NCBI GenBank assembly: GCA_003151335.1
Contig: PLXE01000108.1
Location: 98,360 to 162,359 of the forward strand
Reading direction: 5' to 3'
DNA length: 64,000 bases
Origin: Acidobacteriaceae bacterium
GTDB lineage: Bacteria > Acidobacteriota > Terriglobia > Terriglobales > Acidobacteriaceae
Shown: positions 61,182 through 64,000 of the stretch, piece after piece
How the letters are laid out: every line of letters starts with the position of its first letter
Position numbering within the stretch: position 1 is the first letter of the stretch
The notes under the pieces: generated by a model
Told to the model about the DNA's origin: nothing
What the model saw: only the letters and a program-made list of their open reading frames with translations
Database searches by the model: none
Translations under genes and position numbers: made by a program

Positions 61182-62242
61182 GGCGCGCCTTTCGTCAGTT
61201 GTTGGGGAAGCAAAACTTCGGCGGTCATTCCGGGAACGAGCGCACCGTCGGGATTATCGACCTTCAGCTTGAGGCCAAGGGTCTTGATGTCGCGCTTGCG
61301 ACGGCTGACGTCGCGCTGGGTGGCGTAGTCGCTCTCCACCGCCTTGAAGATTACTGTACCTTCGATCGGATTGCCGCCAGGCAAACGCACCTTGAGCTTG
61401 TCACCCGCCGAAACGAAGCTTGCTTCCGTCTCCGGGGCTTCGGCGCGCACCCAGGTGTCGCCGAAATCGATGATGGTTACGATCGGCGTTCCCGGATTCA
61501 CAACTTCACCCTGCCGCGTGGCCCGCACGGAAACCGTCCCGGTCACCGGGGCGTAGATTTTCGTGTAGCCGAGGCGGGTTTCGGCCTCGGCCAGCTGCGC
61601 GCGCGCGTTGGCCCCCTGGGCCTGGTTGGCCGCCACGTTACTGGCCGCAGCGCCCTGCTGGTGGGTCCGCGCGATGGCGGTGATCAGGTCAGCCTGTGCC
61701 GCATCGACATTTTTCTGCGCACTCACCACCACCGCCTGTTGCGCTTTCAGTTGCTGGTCGGCGCGTACCCGGTCCTGCTCGGACTCAACCCCGGCTTGGG
61801 CCAGCGCCATCATGCGTTCGGAATCGCTCCGGATCCGCGCCAGGTCAGCTTGCGCCTGCACCAGCGTGGCTTTCGCCGCCGCCAGCCGTGCCTGTGCATT
61901 CACCACGCCACTGTTGGTTTCGCCCAGCGTCTGCGTCTGGGTAGCACGCAGAGAAGAAACTTGCGAGTCGTAGGAACGGATCATGGCTTCCGCCGCATTC
62001 TTCTGTGCCTCAAGTTCGGCGGAGTCGATCTCGGCGATCAGGTCCCCGGCCTTGACCTTCGAGCCTTCGTCCACGTTCAGCTTCTCAATCCTGCCCATGA
62101 CCTTGGAACTGACGATCACCTGATTGGCATCCACGATCCCGATGAGCACGGTGTCGGTGGTGCGATCGGTGGAGTAGAAGTAGTACCCGGTCGCGATCAC
62201 CAGCAGAGCGGCTAGAAAGATGAAAAAAACCTTCGGCTTCAT
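61178..62242 (-). CDS. HlyD/EmrA-type membrane fusion protein
   Basis: A 354-residue periplasmic adaptor with an N-terminal anchor (KVFFIFLAALLVIATGYYFY), a biotinyl-lipoyl-like hairpin (VIVSSKVMGRIEKLNVDEGS), a long alpha-hairpin rich in Ala/Gln (85-215), and the second half (IYAPVTGTVSVRATRQGEVV). It links the ABC transporter to an outer-membrane channel, but no TolC-type gene is in the window. AAGGAAAAC precedes the ATG; overlap of 4 bp with the TetR gene and the ATPase gene. Confidence 0.93.
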   Translation of the reverse strand: MKPKVFFIFLAALLVIATGYYFYSTDRTTDTVLIGIVDANQVIVSSKVMGRIEKLNVDEGSKVKAGDLIAEIDSAELEAQKNAAEAMIRSYDSQVSSLRATQTQTLGETNSGVVNAQARLAAAKATLVQAQADLARIRSDSERMMALAQAGVESEQDRVRADQQLKAQQAVVVSAQKNVDAAQADLITAIARTHQQGAAASNVAANQAQGANARAQLAEAETRLGYTKIYAPVTGTVSVRATRQGEVVNPGTPIVTIIDFGDTWVRAEAPETEASFVSAGDKLKVRLPGGNPIEGTVIFKAVESDYATQRDVSRRKRDIKTLGLKLKVDNPDGALVPGMTAEVLLPQQLTKGAP

Positions 62243-63015
62243 TTGCGTTTTCCTTGCACCCTGAAGCGGCGTGTGGATGTCTTGGCCGCATTCGACGCGA
62301 CCCCTGGCTGGGCTTCGGCGCGGCTTGCCACTTTCGCCGCCAGCTTCACTCCGGCGGATTGGTCGGCGAACAAGGCCGCCGCGATGAAATCGAGAACGGC
62401 CGCACGCCGTTGCTGGAGGGCTTGCGGCGAGAAGGGATCTATGGCGAAAAGCGTCCGCGCCACAGGCGCCACGACAAAATAGTGAACAATCATGCCGGCA
62501 ATCGAGGGCGCAAATTGCATGGCATCCACGTGGCGAAATTCTCCGCTGGCAATGCCCTCCTGCAATACCGCAATCAGGCGCACGGAGATTGGCCGGATGT
62601 ATCGCTCCACCACCCGCGTCAGGTGTGACGACTTTCCCCTGCCGGCGCTCATCAACTCTCCCTGGAAGAGCCTGGCGTAGTGCAAAGATTCGGAGATGCA
62701 ATCAAAATGGGCACGGGCGTAAGTGAGCAGGCGCTCGCCCGCCGGGCCGGCCCCATCGAGAGCCTGGGTGACGCGGCTGAGCAGCCGAACGAAAAAGTCA
62801 TCGAGGACCGCGTCGTACAGCGCTTCCTTGTCGCGAAAGTAGTAGTAGAGCAGGGCCTTGTTGACGCCGGCAGCCGCTGCGATGGCGTCCATGCGCGCCC
62901 CCGCAATGCCTTCCTGGGCAAATTCGACGAGGGCCGCCTGCAGGATGGCTCCGCGGCTGGCCTCGGGTTGGCGGCGGGTGCCTCGCCGGGTCGCAGATGA
63001 GGGGTGGAGCGCCAT
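62239..63015 (-). CDS. TetR-family repressor of the efflux operon (CecR-like arrangement)
   Basis: A 258-residue regulator. N-terminal helix-turn-helix: AILQAALVEFAQEGIAGARM, DAIAAAAGVNKALLYYYFRD, then KEALYDAVL. The ligand domain is long and followed by a basic tail (TSTRRFRVQGKRK). It is the first gene of the TetR-HlyD-ATPase-permease operon, the same order as cecR-ybhGFSR in E. coli but with one permease. It presumably represses itself through the site just upstream. Confidence 0.93.
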   Translation of the reverse strand: MALHPSSATRRGTRRQPEASRGAILQAALVEFAQEGIAGARMDAIAAAAGVNKALLYYYFRDKEALYDAVLDDFFVRLLSRVTQALDGAGPAGERLLTYARAHFDCISESLHYARLFQGELMSAGRGKSSHLTRVVERYIRPISVRLIAVLQEGIASGEFRHVDAMQFAPSIAGMIVHYFVVAPVARTLFAIDPFSPQALQQRRAAVLDFIAAALFADQSAGVKLAAKVASRAEAQPGVASNAAKTSTRRFRVQGKRK

Positions 63016-63018
63016 TCT

Positions 63019-63043
63019 TTAATTAACCAGTTAGTTAGATTAG
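63019..63043 (-). promoter_or_regulatory. Likely operator of the TetR-type repressor
   Basis: Minus strand CTAACTAACTGGTTAATTA directly before the start codon: TAAC ... GTTA half-sites in an AT-rich patch unlike its surroundings. Autoregulation by the adjacent TetR protein is inferred from position and from the usual look of such sites. Confidence 0.5.
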
Positions 63044-63836
63044 CAGAAGAAGCGGCGCGATTCAACTTCTGGAAAACCTACCTGGCGGGCTACCTTTCGG
63101 AGGCGGGGCTTGATCCCCGGGTGGCGCGATCGGAAAAAGAGTACAGGGGAATGGGTATTCCGGTGAAGGCGAACGCCGATTCCGTTGGGAAGGCGAACGG
63201 CGTTCCGGAGCGAAGGTGAAGAGCAGTCGGCGCGAAGCGACGCTGGCACGGTGATTGTGGAGCAAGTGTTCGGAATCGTCAAGCGAAATTGTCCGGAGCG
63301 AAGCGGAGGCAGGTTCGGCGGGGATTGGGGGTGCAGGGGAAAGGGGCGGCAGCCCCTTTGCCCCTGCTTCCTCGCTGTAGAAGAACGGATTCATGGGGGG
63401 CGCTCCCAAATATAAGAGCTAACTGTGCCCGCCCTATCATCGGAGTCGGGTTCAACCCCGATCAGCGATGATCGGCGGTAGAAGTTGATGCCGCCGGGAT
63501 CACGCAGTCGATCCTGGTTATCTCCGCCTATTTTGCACCGTTGACCGGTCACGATTCGCTCACAGCTCAACGAAGCGCCACTCCCCGACTGTGTCACCGC
63601 AAGCGGTGACGCAGTTCACTGACAAACGGGGCAGTTTGCAGTTACAAAAAATTGTTGTTCCTGTGCGGCAAAGTATCTCGTATTTCGCCTGGAGGTACTC
63701 CATGCAGACCTCACGCCGCCCGCTCTTCCTGATGGAAATCCCAGCTCATTCCCCTTCTCGGGGTCTCCACTCAAGAAAGTGCGCAATTTGAGGCCAGCTC
63801 AGTCTTGCACCCCGGTTAAGCCTAAAAGGAGGCGGT
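63044..63836. other. Long intergenic region before the right-edge gene
   Basis: About 790 bp without a convincing gene. It has GA-rich short repeats (GGCGAACGCCGATTCCG, GGCGAACGGCGTTCCGG at 63169-63212; GAGCGAAGCGGAGGC), a perfect 8-bp hairpin AAAGGGGC-GGCA-GCCCCTTT (63340-63359) that could end transcription, and the palindrome at 63588-63615. Confidence 0.5.
63588..63615. promoter_or_regulatory. Long palindrome, 13-bp arms
   Basis: ACTGTGTCACCGC, AA, GCGGTGACGCAGT: one mismatch in 13 pairs. It lies 220 bp before the right-edge GloVer gene; an operator or a hairpin of its leader. Confidence 0.5.
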
Positions 63837-64000
63837 ATGAAGAAATCTAGCGCATGGAAAATGGTGTGCATCGTCCTTATGTTTTGTGCCGCCGCAGTGA
63901 TTAACTCGCCTGCACAAACCTTGGTCACACTTTACAGCTTTTGTGCTCAACAGAACTGCGCTGACGGCGATTACCCTAGGGCCGGGCTGGTGCAAGCCAC
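63837..64000 (+). CDS. Secreted GloVer-repeat protein (N-terminal part, cut by window edge)
   Basis: The first 54 codons: signal peptide (WKMVCIVLMFCAAAVINSPA, Q) and the first GloVer repeat (TLVTLYSFCAQQNCADGDYP, RAGLVQA). The pattern LYSF....DG..P.AGLVQA is the standard opening of acidobacterial GloVer proteins, as in the complete gene at 37720-39063. Two Cys in SFCAQQNCADG likely form a disulfide, as is typical. AAAGGAGG is six bases before the ATG. The gene continues beyond base 64000. Confidence 0.9.
   Translation, partial: MKKSSAWKMVCIVLMFCAAAVINSPAQTLVTLYSFCAQQNCADGDYPRAGLVQA

Noticed and set aside
63044..63240. Frames in the region 63004-63415 on both strands as possible small genes
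   Set aside because: They are driven by GA-rich repeats, lack ribosome sites and have no protein-like pattern.

Overview
The window looks like a chromosomal segment of an Acidobacteriota bacterium of the Terriglobia/Koribacter kind. This is inferred from family content, not from a marker gene. The supporting signs are fairly high GC, two OmpL-like (BBP2) porins, an Oar-like TonB receptor with an N-terminal carboxypeptidase-regulatory domain, GloVer tandem-repeat proteins, a PEP-CTERM protein, a fused AroD-AroE enzyme, and dispersed palindromic elements beginning CTGTCATCCTGAGCGAG. No rRNA, tRNA, CRISPR array, transposase or phage gene was recognised.

Layout. 1-12.4 kb: a high-affinity potassium pump (kdpFABC, kdpC cut by the left edge) lies 19 bp behind an outer-membrane porin gene, followed upstream by a DUF2254 membrane protein, a second porin, a BON lipid/periplasm protein, a divergent PPK2 polyphosphate kinase and a tandem universal stress protein. 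The two porin leaders share an 11-bp-spaced direct repeat typical of OmpR/PhoB/KdpE-type regulators. 12.4-20.1 kb: a polytopic glycosyltransferase-like protein, a Fur regulator, a flavin disulfide reductase, DUF4126, DUF1697 and a class V aminotransferase, with a MITE-like palindromic element between fur and the reductase. 20.1-28.3 kb: a tandem pair of two-domain histidine-phosphatase lipoproteins (the second has lost catalytic residues), a TPR protein, and a penicillin acylase whose spacer peptide contains an in-frame copy of the dispersed element. 28.3-33.1 kb: a Tat-exported three-subunit molybdenum hydroxylase (2Fe-2S, Mo, FAD) with a small Cys-rich partner and a c-type cytochrome.

33.4-45.8 kb: hemA and a TPR protein lead into a glycosylation island of three TMTC-like GT-C/TPR transmembrane proteins, one GT39 protein, a GloVer protein and a PEP-CTERM protein. 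46-52.2 kb: aroDE, an ECF sigma factor with a small membrane partner, an orphan PIN nuclease of lower GC, an orphan GvpL/F protein and a TraR/DksA zinc-finger regulator. 52.2-58.5 kb: TonB receptor with a small secreted CELC/RAPP protein, then arsR-arsM-arsC-acr3 with a clear promoter/operator. 58.6-64 kb: a TetR-HlyD-ABC-permease efflux operon and the beginning of a second GloVer protein at the right edge.

The most unusual items are the repeat-derived spacer in the penicillin acylase, the duplicated two-domain phosphatase lipoproteins with a probable pseudoenzyme copy, the GT-C/TPR island, the extra helical insert and Cys-rich companion of the Mo hydroxylase, and the shared porin/kdp leader modules. 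All start choices and functions come from reading the sequence; no database search was done.
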